A stretch of 64,000 nt of DNA from Halorussus sp. MSC15.2 (lineage in GTDB: Archaea > Halobacteriota > Halobacteria > Halobacteriales > Haladaptataceae), in contig NZ_VSLZ01000001.1 of the NCBI RefSeq assembly GCF_010747475.1, positions 806,001 through 870,000 of the forward strand, in the 5' to 3' direction. The notes under the pieces are model-generated. The model ran no database searches. It was not told where the DNA came from and saw nothing but the letters and a program-made list of their open reading frames with translations. Made by a program: the position numbers and the translations under genes. This document shows, in pieces, positions 18,129 through 27,310 of this stretch (its first letter is position 1; each line of letters starts with the position of its first letter).

Positions 18129-19814
18129 ATGTCGGCGAACAGAACTGTCCGCCGGATTCCGGCGGACCTCTCCATCATCGCGCGAGACGTGGGTTCGCTG
18201 CTCGCCATGGAGGCGGGACTGATGGCCATCAGCGTCGGCGTTGCCCTCGTCTTCACCGAGTGGTACGGCGCGCTGTCGTTCCTCCTCGCCGCCGGTATCA
18301 CCGCCGCGGTCGGTCTGGGCGCGCGCCGGGCCTTCGCGGACGCCCCCGAACCCCGGATGAAACACGGGATGATAATCGCGGCCACCGGGTGGTTCTGCGT
18401 CGCGGTCTTCGGCGCGCTTCCGTTCCTGCTGATGGCGTATCTCACCCCGTCGCAGGTCATGCAGTCGTACGTCTCCTCGGCCCCCGAATCGGCCACCTAC
18501 GAGGCCGTGACGGTCTTCGGCGCGACGTCGCGCTCCAGTCTGGTCTACTTCAGGAACCCGCTCCACGCCTTCTTCGAGAGCATGAGCGGGTGGACCGGGT
18601 CGGGACTGACGATGGCCGTCCACGAACCGACGCTCCCGCGGACGATTCAGTGGTGGCGGTCGTTCATGCAGTGGGTCGGCGGCGTGGGCGTCATCGTCCT
18701 CACCACCGCCATCCTCGCGCGTCCGGGAAGCGGGAGCTACGCGCTCTACCGGAGCGAGGCCCGCGAGGAGAAGATTCACCCGAGCATCATCTCGACGGTC
18801 CAGACGGTCTGGAAGATATTCGTCCTCTACACCGCGCTCGCGGTCCTCGCCATGTTCGTCGCCATCTCGCTGTCGGACTACGGGTCGCAGTTACCGACGT
18901 GGCAGGCGTTCTGGCAGGCGCTCAATCACGCCATGACCGGGCTATCGACCGGCGGGTTCTCGGTCACGGACAACTCCATCGCCACCTACGACTCGCCGCT
19001 CATCGAGACGGTGCTGCTCCCGATAATGGCGCTCGGAGCCATCGCCTTCCCGATTCACTACGTGGTCCTCTCGAACCGCGACGCCGAACCCCTGTGGGAG
19101 GACCTCCAGACGCGGTGGCTGTTCATCCTGTTCGGCGTCGGCATCGTCGTCCTCTCGCTCCAGAACGCGGCGGCCGTCACGTCGGCGTTCGAAGCGACGA
19201 ACTACGCCGGACTCCAGACGGTCGGTCTCTCGGCGGCGCAGGCCACCGCAATCCGCGATTCGGTGTTCCAGTGGGTGAGCGCCCTCTCGTGTACCGGCTT
19301 CCAGTCGTCGGGCATCGGCGACTGGAAACCCGGCGGAAAGCTCCTCCTCTCGATTGCGATGGTCGTCGGCGGGGCCGCCGGTTCGACGGTGGGCGGTATC
19401 AAAATCATCCGCGCGTACACCATCGGTCGCGGTATCGTCTGGCAGTTCTCCCGGGTGTTCCTGCCCGAGAGCGCGGTCGTCACTGCGAACATAAACGGTC
19501 GGAACCTCGGTCGAAACGAGATGGAACGGGAGTTCAGCGAGGCGGCCATCGTCAGTCTGCTTTGGATAGGGCTACTGGTCGCTAGTTCCATCGTGCTGGT
19601 GAACGTCGCCGACCCCAGTTACGGCCTGTCGGACGTACTGTTCGAGGTGGCGAGCGCGCAGGGCAACGTGGGCCTGTCGTCGGGCATCACCGGTCCCGCC
19701 ATGCCGTCGCTGGCCGAGGGTATGTTCATCCTCAACATGTGGGTCGGCCGCCTCGAAATCATCCCCGTGCTGGTGTTCGCCCGCTCGATTCTCTACGGGC
19801 TGAACCCGCGGTGA
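18129..19814 (+). CDS. trkH: Trk potassium transporter membrane subunit TrkH
   Basis: A 561-residue membrane protein. It shows the four pore-loop selectivity segments of the Trk/Ktr family, such as SMSGWTGSGLT, MTGLSTGGFS and SALSCTGFQS. It also has the strongly conserved GGAAGSTVGGIKIIR block before the last helices. It imports potassium with TrkA. ATG 18129 follows the TrkA stop by one base. Confidence 0.93.
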   Translation: MSANRTVRRIPADLSIIARDVGSLLAMEAGLMAISVGVALVFTEWYGALSFLLAAGITAAVGLGARRAFADAPEPRMKHGMIIAATGWFCVAVFGALPFLLMAYLTPSQVMQSYVSSAPESATYEAVTVFGATSRSSLVYFRNPLHAFFESMSGWTGSGLTMAVHEPTLPRTIQWWRSFMQWVGGVGVIVLTTAILARPGSGSYALYRSEAREEKIHPSIISTVQTVWKIFVLYTALAVLAMFVAISLSDYGSQLPTWQAFWQALNHAMTGLSTGGFSVTDNSIATYDSPLIETVLLPIMALGAIAFPIHYVVLSNRDAEPLWEDLQTRWLFILFGVGIVVLSLQNAAAVTSAFEATNYAGLQTVGLSAAQATAIRDSVFQWVSALSCTGFQSSGIGDWKPGGKLLLSIAMVVGGAAGSTVGGIKIIRAYTIGRGIVWQFSRVFLPESAVVTANINGRNLGRNEMEREFSEAAIVSLLWIGLLVASSIVLVNVADPSYGLSDVLFEVASAQGNVGLSSGITGPAMPSLAEGMFILNMWVGRLEIIPVLVFARSILYGLNPR

Positions 19815-19888
19815 GTTCGGTCTCGTTATCCTTCGTCGCTCTCCCTCGCCGGTCTCGGTCTATCCCGTCGATTTCGATTCTCGTCCCG

Positions 19889-21841
19889 TCACCGGCCGAA
19901 TCCCGGTAGCGCCGACAGGACTGCGTCCAACTCGTCGTCGAGCGCCGCCGCGAGTTCGCTGACGCCCGGCTTGGACTCGCGGTCGGGGTTCGCCAGCACG
20001 CGGACCGTCTCGGTTCCGACGTGGACGAACCCGAGGTCCAGTTTCTCGGCGGTCGCCCGCAGACCGAGTCCGGCGTCGGCCTGCCCGTCCGCGACCTTTC
20101 TGGCGGGACTCTCGTGGGCCTTCGCTGCCAGCTCGAACCCCTCGATGGCGTCCACGAGGTCGTGGCGGGTCACGCCGCGCTCGTCGGCGAGGTCGGCGAG
20201 CGCCTCGCCGAGACTGGTCCGCAGGCCCGAGTCCGACCCTCGATTGACGAACCGCAGGTCGCGGTCGGCGAGGTCCGCGAGGCCGGAGATTCCCTCGGGG
20301 TTACCCGCGGGGACGACCAGCCCCCAGTCGCGCTCGTAGGAGCCGAGTTCCGTCGCCGCGACGCCGCGGTCGTCGTCCGACTCGCCGGTCGTCACCGCGA
20401 AGTCGGGGACGCCGTCGCGGAGTCGCCGGAGGCCCTCGCGCGACCCGACCGAGAGGTACCGCGGTCGGTCGAGCGCGTCCAGCAGGCGCGCCAAGGCGGG
20501 GTCGTCCTCGCCGACGCCGAGGACCGTCGGCGGGCGCACGTCGGGCGAGAACAACTGGACCTCCACCGTCTCGCCCTCGGCGACGTAGGCGGTGTCGGCC
20601 GGGACCTCGACCACGCCGTCGGCCTCCACGAGACTGGTGGTCGCGCCGCTTCCCTTGTCCACGACGTAAGCCAGCAGGTCGTCTTCTTCACCGCCGGTCT
20701 CGGTCAGGCCCACGGGCATCATCCGCATCCGGCCCTCGCCGTAGCGTTCCTCGGTCGCCATCCGGGCCTCGACGGTCGCGGTGGCGGGTTCCGGTACCCC
20801 CGCGGCGCGACGAATCGCGGGCGCGACGAACGTCCGGAAGATGGTGAGCGCCGAGACGGGGTAGCCCGGCAGACCGACGTAGGCGGAGTCGCCGGAGCTC
20901 CGCTCGTCTTCCGAGCCGTCCGAGCGTGGCTCGGAGACGTCGAGTCGGCCGACGAGCATCGGCTTGCCGGGTTTGACCGCCACGCCGTGGACGAGCAGTT
21001 CGCCCCGCTCCTCGATGACTTCGTAGATGACGTCCACTGCGCTCGCGCTGGTGGACCCCGACGACAGCACGAGGTCGCACTCCTCGGCGGCCGTCCGGAG
21101 GACGCGCTCCATCTCCTCGTAGTCGTCTCCGGCGTGGGGGTAGAGTTCGGGGTCCCCGCCCGCCTCCGCGACGGCAGCGGCGACGGTGTAGCTGTTCACG
21201 TCGTAAATCTGGCCCGCCGCGCTGTCTATCTCGTCGCCGGGCCGGACCAACTCGTCGCCGGTCGAGACGATGCCGACCGTCGGCTTGCCGCGGACCGGGA
21301 CCGACTCGACGCCGAGCGCCGACAGCAGGCCGATTTCGCGGGCCGTGAGTCGAGTTCCGGGGCCGAGCGCTCGCTCGCCCGCGGCCACGTCCGCGCCCGC
21401 GAGCATCACGTGGTCGCCCGGCGCGACGGCGGTGCGGACCGCCACGGTCTCGCCGTCGTCTCGCTCGTCGGTTCGCTCGACCATCACCACGCTGTCCGCA
21501 CCCTCAGGCATCACCGCGCCGGTCGAGATTTCGGCGGCTTGGCCCTCGCTGACCGCCACATCGGGTTCCTCGCCCGCGTGGACCGTCCCGGCGAGTTCGA
21601 GGACCGCGGGGTCGGTCTCGTCCGCGCCGAAGGTGTCGCGCGCCCGCACGGCGTAGCCGTCCATGCTCGCACGGTCGAACCCCGGCACGTCGAGGGCGGC
21701 GTCGATTCGCTCGGCGAGGACTCGGCCGCGGGCCTCGGCGAGCGGAACCCGTTCCGGTTCGGGAGCGAGGTCGAGCGATGCGATTGCGTCTCTGGCGTCG
21801 TCCGGGTCGGCGAGGTCTCTGAACTCCTTTCGGTCGGTCAT
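19889..21841 (-). CDS. moeA: MoeA-type molybdopterin protein fused to a periplasmic-binding-like domain
   Basis: A 650-residue protein. Residues 1 to about 410 are a full MoeA: VPGFDRASMDGYAVRA, VSTGDELVRPGDE, SSGSTSASAVD and the terminal beta domain. Residues of about 425-640 form a PBP/LysR-substrate-like domain (GNPEGISGLADLADRDLRFV, KVADGQADAGLGLRATAEKL), as in archaeal MoeA-LysR fusions. MoeA inserts molybdate or tungstate into adenylated molybdopterin, and the fused domain may bind the oxyanion or a ligand. A second moeA lies upstream on the same strand. Confidence 0.9.
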   Translation of the reverse strand: MTDRKEFRDLADPDDARDAIASLDLAPEPERVPLAEARGRVLAERIDAALDVPGFDRASMDGYAVRARDTFGADETDPAVLELAGTVHAGEEPDVAVSEGQAAEISTGAVMPEGADSVVMVERTDERDDGETVAVRTAVAPGDHVMLAGADVAAGERALGPGTRLTAREIGLLSALGVESVPVRGKPTVGIVSTGDELVRPGDEIDSAAGQIYDVNSYTVAAAVAEAGGDPELYPHAGDDYEEMERVLRTAAEECDLVLSSGSTSASAVDVIYEVIEERGELLVHGVAVKPGKPMLVGRLDVSEPRSDGSEDERSSGDSAYVGLPGYPVSALTIFRTFVAPAIRRAAGVPEPATATVEARMATEERYGEGRMRMMPVGLTETGGEEDDLLAYVVDKGSGATTSLVEADGVVEVPADTAYVAEGETVEVQLFSPDVRPPTVLGVGEDDPALARLLDALDRPRYLSVGSREGLRRLRDGVPDFAVTTGESDDDRGVAATELGSYERDWGLVVPAGNPEGISGLADLADRDLRFVNRGSDSGLRTSLGEALADLADERGVTRHDLVDAIEGFELAAKAHESPARKVADGQADAGLGLRATAEKLDLGFVHVGTETVRVLANPDRESKPGVSELAAALDDELDAVLSALPGFGR

Positions 21842-22063
21842 CGTGTATCAGCTCCTGACGTTCGGAATGTAGTCGGTGATTCTGTGAGTTGTTCGGGGAA
21901 CACGATAGCCGCTTCTCGCGGCGGACGGCTATTTGGACCGGCAGAAACGAACGAGCTAGCGACAGACTCGAACCTATGAGAACCGCACTGCGACCGCACC
22001 GAACTGCGCCTCACACCTCCCCATCCTCTTGCGCTTCTCGGCCTTCGGCCTGCGATGCTCGTC

Positions 22064-22090
22064 CCTCGCGCGGTTTGGCGCGACACGAGG
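22064..22090. repeat. GC-rich imperfect hairpin between the two moeA genes
   Basis: CCTCGCGCG and CGCGACACGAGG can pair around a GTTTGG loop, with a three-base bulge (ACA). It lies in the 283-base gap between the two tandem moeA genes (21842-22124). The gap holds no convincing gene. The hairpin might be a processing or termination signal for the first gene, or part of a dispersed repeat. Confidence 0.4.
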
Positions 22091-22124
22091 TCGCGCCTGC
22101 ACGCGCCGACCATTGGGAGACGAT

Positions 22125-23357
22125 TCACGCCGACCACTCCCAGTCCTGAACCTCGACGGTTTCGCCCTCCGGAATCCCTTCTCGCTCTTCCGGCACCTCG
22201 ACCCACCCGTCCGCGAGCGCGACGCTCGACAGCACGCCGGACCCGGAGGCCCGGGTCGGCGTGGCGCTCGTCTCACCGTCTCCGCCCTCGTCGTTCTCCA
22301 GTTGGACTCGGGCGAACGTCCGAATTCCGGGTTCGCTCCGAATTTTCCGGTCGAGGCGCGCCTCGGTCGTCGGGAACCCCTGTTCGGGAAGTCCGCCGAC
22401 CCGCTTGAGGGCGGGCCGGAGGAACTGCACCGCGTTGACGATGCAGGCCACGGGATAGCCCGGCAACATCACGACGGGCGTCTCCTCGACCACGCCCACG
22501 GCGACCGGGTGGCCGGGCTTGAGTGCGACTCCGTGGAACAGAATCTCGCCGAGGTCCGAGACGACTTCGGGGAGTAAGTCGCGCTCGCCGACCGACGACC
22601 CGCCCGTCGTCACCACCACGTCTTTCGTCAGGTCGCGCTGAATCGCCGCCCGGAGCGCGTCCGGGTCGTCGGTCACCACGTCGCGGTAGGTCGCCTCGCC
22701 GCCCCACCGCTCGACGTAGCGCGAGACCGTCAGGCCGTTGGTCTCGACGACTTCGCCCGGACCGGGGTCGGACTGGACCAGTTCCTCGCCCGTCGGAATT
22801 ACCCCGACCGTCGGTCGCTCGCGGACTTCGACGGTATCGACCCCGACCGACTTGAGCAGTCCCAAATCGGAGGGCCGCAGGCGGTGGCCGGGGTCGTAGA
22901 GGCGCTGGCCCGACTCCACGTCCTCGCCGACCGGCGCGACGTTCTCGCCCTCGGCCACGGCGTCGAAGACTTCGACCTCGGAACCGAACTCGTCCGTCTG
23001 CTCTATCATCACCACGGCGTCCGCGCCCGCGGGGAGTTCGCTCCCGGTGTGGACCCGGACCGCGGCGTTCGGGTGGACTTCGTCCGTGTCTCGAAGCACC
23101 TCGGGCGACCGGTCGCTCGCGCCGAAGGTGTCCTCGGCGCGGACCGCGTAGCCGTCCATCGCGGCCCGCGGGTAGTGGGGGACGTTCCGCGCGGCGACGA
23201 CCTCCTCGGCCAGCACCCGGCCGTCGGCGGCGGCGAGTCGCACCTCCTCGGTCCGGTCGTGGGGCGCAATCGCGTCGAGGAGGCGCTCGCGGGCCTCGGC
23301 GACGCGAGTTTTGTCCTTGAATCCGGACTCCTTTCGGTCCGGTTGCTCTTCGCTCAT
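22125..23357 (-). CDS. moeA: Molybdopterin molybdotransferase MoeA
   Basis: A 410-residue protein with MoeA signatures: VPHYPRAAMDGYAVRAED, VGVIPTGEELV, TTGGSSVGERD and the domain IV end ETVEVQDWEWSA. ATG 23357 (MSEEQPDRKESGF) is preferred over the first in-frame start at 23420. It inserts Mo or W into molybdopterin. Two MoeA paralogues in tandem are common in archaea and may serve Mo and W separately, which is an inference. Confidence 0.92.
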   Translation of the reverse strand: MSEEQPDRKESGFKDKTRVAEARERLLDAIAPHDRTEEVRLAAADGRVLAEEVVAARNVPHYPRAAMDGYAVRAEDTFGASDRSPEVLRDTDEVHPNAAVRVHTGSELPAGADAVVMIEQTDEFGSEVEVFDAVAEGENVAPVGEDVESGQRLYDPGHRLRPSDLGLLKSVGVDTVEVRERPTVGVIPTGEELVQSDPGPGEVVETNGLTVSRYVERWGGEATYRDVVTDDPDALRAAIQRDLTKDVVVTTGGSSVGERDLLPEVVSDLGEILFHGVALKPGHPVAVGVVEETPVVMLPGYPVACIVNAVQFLRPALKRVGGLPEQGFPTTEARLDRKIRSEPGIRTFARVQLENDEGGDGETSATPTRASGSGVLSSVALADGWVEVPEEREGIPEGETVEVQDWEWSA

Positions 23358-23416
23358 GTCTGGAAATCGGCCGTCCGCGGGCAAAAACGTGTGGGAGTAT
23401 CCTCTCGACGGAGAAA

Positions 23417-23782
23417 TCACCGACTCTTGACGGCTCGATAGCCGAATATCACGGAGACACCGAGGAAACTGACTATACTAAGAACCATTTCGTCGGTGAG
23501 TTCGACATTCTCTACGATGGCGGCGACGACCACGAGAACGCCCGAAAGTGCGAACAATCCCCACTCCTGCGGACCGGTCAGGTGCCGTTCGATTCGGTCA
23601 CGAAACATCCAGTACACCGAAAAGGCTGCTAGTGTGATGCCGAGGGGGAGACCCCATTTGCCGGGTGTCGCCCCGACTACGACGAATAGAACTACGAAGG
23701 CGATTGCGAGTATTATTTGTAATCCGAGTCGGAGTTGCGCTAAACTGTTTCCCCTAGCGCTGTCCTCTTCAGTTGTTTTCAT
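23417..23782 (-). CDS. Small four-helix membrane protein beside the halocin-like gene
   Basis: A 121-residue protein with four hydrophobic segments and a conserved-looking FRDRIERHLTGPQEWG loop. I do not recognise the family. ATG 23782 is preferred over 23806. It lies in the AT-rich island and is transcribed divergently from the ten-cysteine Tat substrate. That position makes an immunity or export role possible but unproven. It ends 59 bases before moeA on the same strand. Confidence 0.7.
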   Translation of the reverse strand: MKTTEEDSARGNSLAQLRLGLQIILAIAFVVLFVVVGATPGKWGLPLGITLAAFSVYWMFRDRIERHLTGPQEWGLFALSGVLVVVAAIVENVELTDEMVLSIVSFLGVSVIFGYRAVKSR

Positions 23783-23966
23783 TGACGTATCTCTACTTCT
23801 CCACACTATACCATATTTCTGTCGTGCTTCAGCATTCTCGCTATTAGATACTTCATTAATATTATCATCGATTGTGGTTAAAGATTATTTTTCATCATAT
23901 AAATAGGGGCTTTCATCGTTATAGAAGCGTGAACTATGAGCAATGATAGTTAATTCATAGTCCCAA

Positions 23967-24011
23967 AATTTAATTTAATATGGTATTTAGCTCCATTTGC
24001 ACTACGGAGGT
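23967..24011 (+). promoter_or_regulatory. TATA-like element and strong Shine-Dalgarno of the halocin-like gene
   Basis: An AT-rich TTTAATTTAATA element spans about 23969-23980. A perfect GGAGGT lies at 24006-24011, six bases before ATG 24018. Most genes in this window lack a clear Shine-Dalgarno, so this gene has a leadered mRNA and its start is well fixed. Confidence 0.6.
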
Positions 24012-24017
24012 AATCAA

Positions 24018-25115
24018 ATGTCGAAGAAAGATAATGGTTCGGATGGTCTAAATCGGCGAAACATGCTCCGGAAGAGTGCTGCAGGTGCAACCGGCGGACT
24101 TCTCGGTTTGAGCCAAGCTACGGTAACGTGGGCAAAACCTACTGAGTCAGAGATAGAGCAACTGGAAAGCGAACCGAGTGTCCAAGCCGTTCTCAACAAA
24201 ATCAATCGGTCAGAACTACCAAGTGATACGGAGAAAGTCTCTGGTACACTTGGAAAAGGTGAAGGTGAAAGTAAAATAGAATTTTGGGAAGGAAGCGTTG
24301 AATATGGGACGCTCACCGTCGGCAAAGTGAGCAATCACATCAACGTCATTTTCAGTTTTGATTATGATTCGATTTCGGAAGCCCCAGAACAGTTCCGCTC
24401 TATTCCTGCGGGGACGGACCCAATCGTGACCGCTCTTGGAGACAGAGCAATCGTGAAGCGGTCAACAACTGACCGAGAAGAACAGGCGATTCGAGCAACA
24501 CTTCCCGTGACGGGAAGTGAAATGATTAGCTATACAACTTCCCTCTCCAGAGGATTCCTCGCCGAGGTTTTCACCAACATCGAAGGAGATGACGAACTGA
24601 ATCGGCGACGGTTTATGATTAGGACTACCAACGCGGGGACTCATCCAGTCTATCAAGAATCCTCTGGAGCAATCGTAGAAGCAGACCCTGCAATCCAAGC
24701 AGAGGGAATAATCGATGACGTTGCAGACCTCATCGAGGACGGAGTGAACACCGATGCGGTCGAAGGCATCAAAGGAAGTCTCGGTGTCAAACCCTGGAAG
24801 CAGATACCAGATTCGGCGAAGAAAATAGAAAATCTCGGTAAAAGTGGTGTCAAAAGTGTCGTCGCGGCATCTATCCCGATGGCCTTAGATTCCGCCGGTG
24901 CTCACTGTGGTGCCGACTGCGCGGATTGTGCCATCTCGATTAAAACCTTGGCAACTGACTGCACTAAGTGTCGTATTTTCCTTACGACCTCAGTCTCAGC
25001 AATCGGTGCTGTGTCCGCAGTTCTTCTCATTGTTTGCATGTGGAACTTCTGTAATGTTCCGCGGGCGATAAACAAGTGCGACAAATGTCTTGACTGCGCC
25101 ACCGAAAAAGTATAG
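24018..25115 (+). CDS. Halocin C8-like precursor (Tat-exported, ten-cysteine C-terminal domain)
   Basis: A 365-residue protein. It has a twin-arginine signal (LNRRNMLRKSAAGATGG, Arg13-Arg14), then a hydrophilic pro-region of about 250 residues. The last 70 residues form a domain with ten cysteines (297, 301, 304, 315, 318, 340, 345, 354, 357, 360) around one hydrophobic segment (about 320-342). The known halocin C8 precursor has the same order: Tat signal, a pro-region that acts as immunity protein, and a C-terminal peptide of 76 residues with ten cysteines. The cysteine spacing differs, so this is at best a divergent relative. Codon use and GC are far lower than in flanking genes, pointing to transfer. 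Confidence 0.72.
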   Translation: MSKKDNGSDGLNRRNMLRKSAAGATGGLLGLSQATVTWAKPTESEIEQLESEPSVQAVLNKINRSELPSDTEKVSGTLGKGEGESKIEFWEGSVEYGTLTVGKVSNHINVIFSFDYDSISEAPEQFRSIPAGTDPIVTALGDRAIVKRSTTDREEQAIRATLPVTGSEMISYTTSLSRGFLAEVFTNIEGDDELNRRRFMIRTTNAGTHPVYQESSGAIVEADPAIQAEGIIDDVADLIEDGVNTDAVEGIKGSLGVKPWKQIPDSAKKIENLGKSGVKSVVAASIPMALDSAGAHCGADCADCAISIKTLATDCTKCRIFLTTSVSAIGAVSAVLLIVCMWNFCNVPRAINKCDKCLDCATEKV

Positions 25116-25158
25116 ATAATCTCTAAATACAGCTCATACAGATTGTTTTATCGCTTCT

Positions 25159-25173
25159 TAACCTATCGGGTTA
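25159..25173. repeat. Small inverted repeat after the halocin-like gene
   Basis: TAACC-TATCG-GGTTA is a perfect five-base stem with a five-base loop, 44 bases after the stop codon. A TTTT run precedes it at about 25146-25149. It may help end transcription, but the stem is short. Confidence 0.25.
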
Positions 25174-25271
25174 TCTTGAGAACTCTTCACGCGTCTTCAA
25201 CCCGGTCAACTCTACGAGGACACGAGTAGTCGACCACACCCTTTTTCGCCCCTCCGTCCTAACACGCAAGT

Positions 25272-25627
25272 ATGTCAGCGCTTCGTGAGGCCATGCGGGA
25301 GTTGCCGGACGCGGTGTTCGCCGACCTGCTGGAGAGCGACGACGCCTACCTGCTGGTCGTCGATCTCCCGGGTGCGAACGAGGAGACGGTGGACGTGAGC
25401 GTCACCGACGGGCGACTCGAAATCGAGCGCGCCGGGAGAAGGACGTACCGATGGAGTTCTCGTACCTACAGGAGGAGCGGTCGCTGTTTCTCGACGCCGA
25501 CCTCCCGTTGCCGCCGGACGCCACCGGTGCGGGTGCGGAAGCGTCCATCGACCGGGGCGTGCTGGAACTGCGCCTACCCAAGCGCGACGCCACCCCGGAG
25601 CAGGAAATCCACATCGAGAGTCGGTGA
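25272..25627 (+). pseudogene. hsp20: Hsp20-type small heat-shock protein, frameshifted
   Basis: The first frame reads YLLVVDLPGANEETVDVSVTD up to LEIERAG. The alpha-crystallin domain then continues in another frame as REKDVPMEFSYLQEERSLFL and ends ELRLPKRDATPEQEIHIESR at the stop 25625-25627. One base is missing at about 25433-25436 in CCGGGAGAA, within a GGG run. Restored, the protein would be about 118 residues, a normal small Hsp20 chaperone. A read error is as likely as a true lesion. Confidence 0.8.
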
Positions 25628-25636
25628 CCCCGCGGG

Positions 25637-27310
25637 GTGGTCACACTGGCTAACCTCCGTGCGTACCGGCGGTTCTTCGTCGTCGCGTACCACTTCCTGC
25701 CGCTCCTGCTGAGCTACGCCCGCGACAGACGCCGGTACTTGCTGTTCGGCAGTCCCCGCCGCGTCGATAGTCAGACGCGCATCGAGCGCGCCAACACCCT
25801 GCTGGAGTCGCTGCTGACGCTCGGCCCGACGTTCATCAAACTCGGCCAACTCCTCTCGACGCGTCCCGACGTCCTGCCGCCCGAGTACGTGGACGTGCTG
25901 TCGAAGCTACAGGACGAGGTGCCGCCAGCGCCGTGGGCCGGGGCGCGGGCCGTCCTCGAAGACGAACTCGGACCGGTCGAGGAACACTTCGACAACTTCG
26001 ACACCGACGCCATCTCCGGCGCGAGTCTGGGGCAGGTCTACACCGCCGAGATAGACGGCGAGGAAGTGGCCGTGAAGATTCGACGGCCGAACATCGAGGA
26101 GTTGGTGAACGCCGACCTGCGCGTGATACGGTGGTCGCTGCCCGTTCTGCTCCGATTCCTCGGTCAGGCCCGGGCGTTCTCGCTGGAGAACCTCGCCGAC
26201 GAGTTCGCCCGCACGATTCGACAGGAGATGGACTACGAACGGGAGGCCGCCATGCTCGAAGAGATTCGTTCGAACTTCGAGGGCGACGACGCCGTGGCGA
26301 TTCCGTCGGTCTTCGACTCCCACTCCGGGCCGCGCGTGCTGACGATGGAGTACGTCTCCGGGACCAAGATAAACGACGTGGAGCAACTCGACGCCATGGG
26401 GGTGGACCGCCACGAACTCGCGGTCAACCTCCAGCGGGCCTACCTCCAGATGCTGCTCGAAGACGGGGTGTTCCACGCCGACCCGCACCCCGGTAACCTC
26501 TCGGTGCGCGACGACGGCACCATCGTCTTCTACGACTTCGGCATGTCGGGCCGGGTGGACGAGTTCGTCCAGAACAAGATTATCGACTTCTACATCGCCG
26601 TCGCCAATCAGGACATCGACGGGATTCTGGACGCCCTCGTCGAGATGGGCACGCTCAGTCCCGAGGCCGACCGGGCGACGATGGGGAAGGTGATGGAACT
26701 CGCCATCGAGGACGCCCGCGGCGAGGACATCGAGACCTACCGGGTCCAGCAGATAGTCGGACAGGTCGAGGACACCATCTACGAGTTCCCCCTGCGTCTC
26801 CCCTCGAACCTCGCGCTGGTCCTGCGCGTCGCCACCGTGGTCGAGGGCGTCTGCGTCACGCTCGACCCCGACTTCGACTTCATCTCGGTGGCGACCGACT
26901 ACCTGACCGAGCAGGGCTACCGCGAGGAGTCGATAAAGCAGTTCGCCAGCGAGACCGGCGACCAGATTCAGCGGTCGGTTCAGTCGTCGGTCCGCGTCCC
27001 GCCGAAACTGGAGAGCGCGCTGGACCGCATCGACCGCGAGGACTTCCACATCCGGGCCGACGTCGAGGACGGGAGCGACGTGTTCGAGGTGCTGGCCAAG
27101 CGCCTCGTCTACGGGATGCTGTTGGCCTCCGGCGCGTTCTCGACCGCGTTCCTCTACGCGCTCACGAACGTCGAGGCCGCGGCGGTCGCGGCCGTCTTCT
27201 CGGTGGGCGTCGCGGCCCTGCTCTACCGGACCTTCCGCGAGCGCAGGGGAACGCGAGTGACCCCGCAGTTCACGCGCCACGAGATGCGACAGCGTCGGGG
27301 CGGGGACTGA
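25637..27310 (+). CDS. ABC1/AarF/UbiB atypical kinase family protein
   Basis: A 557-residue protein with the KxGQ motif (FIKLGQLLSTRPDVLPPEY), the nucleotide-site Lys in EVAVKIRRP, the ADPHPGN catalytic block (FHADPHPGNL) and the metal-binding DFGMSG. Two hydrophobic segments at the C-terminus would anchor it to the membrane. UbiB-type proteins are ATPases that assist isoprenoid-quinone or other lipid handling. The start is GTG 25637, only 9 bases after the broken hsp20. It overlaps the next gene by one base. Confidence 0.9.
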   Translation: MVTLANLRAYRRFFVVAYHFLPLLLSYARDRRRYLLFGSPRRVDSQTRIERANTLLESLLTLGPTFIKLGQLLSTRPDVLPPEYVDVLSKLQDEVPPAPWAGARAVLEDELGPVEEHFDNFDTDAISGASLGQVYTAEIDGEEVAVKIRRPNIEELVNADLRVIRWSLPVLLRFLGQARAFSLENLADEFARTIRQEMDYEREAAMLEEIRSNFEGDDAVAIPSVFDSHSGPRVLTMEYVSGTKINDVEQLDAMGVDRHELAVNLQRAYLQMLLEDGVFHADPHPGNLSVRDDGTIVFYDFGMSGRVDEFVQNKIIDFYIAVANQDIDGILDALVEMGTLSPEADRATMGKVMELAIEDARGEDIETYRVQQIVGQVEDTIYEFPLRLPSNLALVLRVATVVEGVCVTLDPDFDFISVATDYLTEQGYREESIKQFASETGDQIQRSVQSSVRVPPKLESALDRIDREDFHIRADVEDGSDVFEVLAKRLVYGMLLASGAFSTAFLYALTNVEAAAVAAVFSVGVAALLYRTFRERRGTRVTPQFTRHEMRQRRGGD

